This document shows, one piece after another, positions 6,582 through 8,386 of a stretch of DNA of 8,386 nt (its first letter is position 1; every line of letters starts with the position of its first letter). The notes under the pieces are model-generated. The model made no database searches and was not told where the DNA came from. It saw nothing but the letters and a program-made list of their open reading frames with translations. Both the position numbers and the translations under genes were made by a program. The stretch is from an uncultured Flavobacteriaceae bacterium (lineage in GTDB: Bacteria; Bacteroidota; Bacteroidia; Flavobacteriales; Flavobacteriaceae), in contig CALZKX010000124.1 in NCBI GenBank assembly GCA_945788155.1, forward strand, positions 1-8,386, written 5' to 3'.

Positions 6582-6611
6582 CAAATTATTCATTATATAA
6601 ACTAAAAGAAA

Positions 6612-8386
6612 TTACTTCTTCTTTTTATCTAACTTATTGATAGTATCACGCATTACAGGAGTTGCAATAAATACCGATGAATAGGTACCTACTACTACAC
6701 CTACAATTAATGCGAATAACAAGCCTCTTAACGAATCTGCACCAAAAGTAAACATTGCCAATAATACCACTAAGGTTGTTAAAGATGTATTTAATGTTCT
6801 ACTTAACGTGCTATTTAAAGCTGTATTTACCGTTTTATCAAATTCCCAACTTGTATGTTCGTTTAAAAACTCCCTAATTCTATCGAATACAACAACCGTA
6901 TCATTTAATGAGTAACCAATTACAGTTAATATAGCTGCAATAAATGCTTGGTCAATTTCCATACTAAATGGCATAAACCTCCATGTAATTGAGAATACAC
7001 CCAATACTATTAAAACATCATGGAATACAGCGGCAACTGCGCCTAATGAGAATTGCCATTTTTTAAATCGCAATAAAATGTACAAGAACACAACTATTAA
7101 CGACCCTAAAACTGCCCAAATAGACGATTTTTTAATATCATCGGCAATTGTTGGACTAACTTTTCCAGAATACATTATGCCAACATTAGTATCGCTATCG
7201 TTAAATTCGTCATAACTTAGTCCACTAGGTAAGAATGACCCTAAGGATTGGTATAGTTTACTTTGTATTTCTTCATCTACCTCAGTAGAGTTTTCATCAA
7301 TCTTAAATTTGGTAGAAATCTTTAATTGGTTAGCACTACCAATGGTTTTAACCTCGGCACTACCAAATGTGGCCACTACTGCATCTTTAACTTCTTCGGT
7401 ATTTACATCCTGAGCAAAACGGACTGTATATGTTCTACCTCCAACAAAATCGATACCTTCATCCAATCCTGTAGTAAATAATGACGCTAGACCTCCAATA
7501 ATAATAATTCCAGAAATAACATAAGATATCTTACGTTTCTTTAAGAAATTAATATTTATATTTCTAAACAACCCTTTAGTTAAAGATGTAGAGAAATCTA
7601 ATTTTCCTCCTTTATTTACATACCAATCAATTAACAATCTTGTAATAAATATGGCAGTAAATAGTGATGTTATGATACCTATTAATAAGGTAGTTGCAAA
7701 ACCTTTAATTGGTCCTGTACCAAACACAAATAAAATTAAAGCTGTTAACCCAGTGGTAATGTTAGCGTCTAAAATTGAAGATAGTGCATTACTAAATCCA
7801 TCTTTAATAGCTTCTTTTTGCCCTTTCCCTTTGGTAAGTTCTTCACGAACACGCTCATAAATAAGAACGTTTGCATCTACCGCAATACCAATGGTTAATA
7901 CAATACCAGCAATACCAGGAAGTGTTAATACAGCTCCTAAACCTGCTAAAATACCAAAGATTAATATGATGTTTAACATTAACGCTATATCCGAAAATAT
8001 ACCTGATTTACCATAATAAAAAATCATCCAAATTAATACTAAGGCTAAAGCAATCATAAAAGATTTCATTCCGCTATCAATAGCTTCTTGACCTAACGAT
8101 GGTCCAACGACATCTGCTTGAACAATTTCAGCCGAAGCTGGTAATTTACCTGCTCTTAATACGTTTGCTAAATCTATCGCTTCATTTAAAGAAAAAGATC
8201 CTGAAATTTCAGAATTCCCTCCAGATATTGGCCCAGTTGTAACTCCTGGTGCAGAATATACAATATCATCCAACACTATGGCTATTTGACTTTGTTGCGC
8301 ATAAGCTTTTCCAGTCATTTCTTCCCAAACCTTAGCACCTCTTGCATTCATTTGCATACTAACTGTAGGTTGTCCTGTTGGTGAAT
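6612..8386 (-). CDS. secDF: Protein translocase subunit SecDF (fused SecD-SecF), 5'-partial
   Basis: Proton-motive-force-driven membrane partner of SecYEG that pulls secreted proteins across the inner membrane. The frame is open to the right edge, and the 590 C-terminal codons are visible. The true start lies outside; the methionine codon at 8357 is internal (TGQPTVSMQMNARGAKVWEE reads through it). The visible part opens in the periplasmic P1 domain of SecD (IVLDDIVYSAPGVTTGPISG). SecD membrane helices follow, with GIAVDANVLIYERVREE, where the conserved Asp (codon 7875-7877) belongs to the proton path. A short cytoplasmic link leads to SecF: GIDFVGGRTYTVRF, its periplasmic domain, then IGYSLNDTVVVFDRIRE with the SecF Asp (codon 6900-6902), and a lysine-rich end (LDKKKK). 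SecD-SecF fusion is normal in Bacteroidetes. It converges on the DUF192 lipoprotein gene, ending 94 bases from it. No interruption is seen. Confidence 0.95.
   Translation of the reverse strand, partial: SPTGQPTVSMQMNARGAKVWEEMTGKAYAQQSQIAIVLDDIVYSAPGVTTGPISGGNSEISGSFSLNEAIDLANVLRAGKLPASAEIVQADVVGPSLGQEAIDSGMKSFMIALALVLIWMIFYYGKSGIFSDIALMLNIILIFGILAGLGAVLTLPGIAGIVLTIGIAVDANVLIYERVREELTKGKGQKEAIKDGFSNALSSILDANITTGLTALILFVFGTGPIKGFATTLLIGIITSLFTAIFITRLLIDWYVNKGGKLDFSTSLTKGLFRNININFLKKRKISYVISGIIIIGGLASLFTTGLDEGIDFVGGRTYTVRFAQDVNTEEVKDAVVATFGSAEVKTIGSANQLKISTKFKIDENSTEVDEEIQSKLYQSLGSFLPSGLSYDEFNDSDTNVGIMYSGKVSPTIADDIKKSSIWAVLGSLIVVFLYILLRFKKWQFSLGAVAAVFHDVLIVLGVFSITWRFMPFSMEIDQAFIAAILTVIGYSLNDTVVVFDRIREFLNEHTSWEFDKTVNTALNSTLSRTLNTSLTTLVVLLAMFTFGADSLRGLLFALIVGVVVGTYSSVFIATPVMRDTINKLDKKKK

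Noticed and set aside
7651..7860. Open frame of 69 codons on the plus strand within secDF
   Set aside because: It is antisense to the conserved SecD membrane region and has no features of its own.

Overview
The base composition is AT-rich, with no Shine-Dalgarno-like sequences before the starts. One perfect Bacteroidetes -7 promoter element (TAnnTTTG) is present. A secreted protein carries flavobacterial adhesin-type repeats, SecD and SecF are fused, and YidD, Lgt and CysS are of Bacteroidetes type. Together these point to a chromosomal piece of a member of the Flavobacteriaceae (Bacteroidota). Genus cannot be fixed from the window.

Left part, minus strand (1-2363): a two-gene unit. A 154-residue secreted protein of unknown function is followed, after 8 bases, by a large secreted multidomain protein (signal peptide, CUB-like, PKD-like, proprotein-convertase P domain, then Ig-like/adhesin repeats). 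The large protein runs off the left edge after 630 codons, and its layout is that of cell-surface proteins exported by the type IX secretion system. A 176-base divergent intergenic region (2364-2539) holds the likely folE promoter.

Middle, plus strand (2540-6518): folE (GTP cyclohydrolase I), cysS (cysteinyl-tRNA synthetase), yidD (membrane-protein insertion factor), lgt (prolipoprotein diacylglyceryl transferase) and a DUF192 lipoprotein. These are housekeeping genes. yidD, lgt and the lipoprotein share an envelope theme: Lgt would lipidate the cysteine of the protein encoded two bases downstream.

The most unusual part is 4919-5107, at the 3' end of yidD. An 18-bp perfect inverted repeat straddles the yidD stop codon. 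A 30-bp exact copy of the yidD 3' end recurs 121 bases downstream with its own alternative tail and stop. Between them lies a G+C-richer segment with a short perfect palindrome. This looks like an insertion or template-switch event that rewrote the YidD C-terminus.

Right part, minus strand (6612-8386): the C-terminal 590 codons of a fused SecDF translocon subunit, cut at its 5' end by the window edge. It converges on the lgt operon across a hairpin at 6556-6581 that probably terminates transcription from both sides. No tRNA, rRNA, CRISPR array, transposase or defence system is visible.
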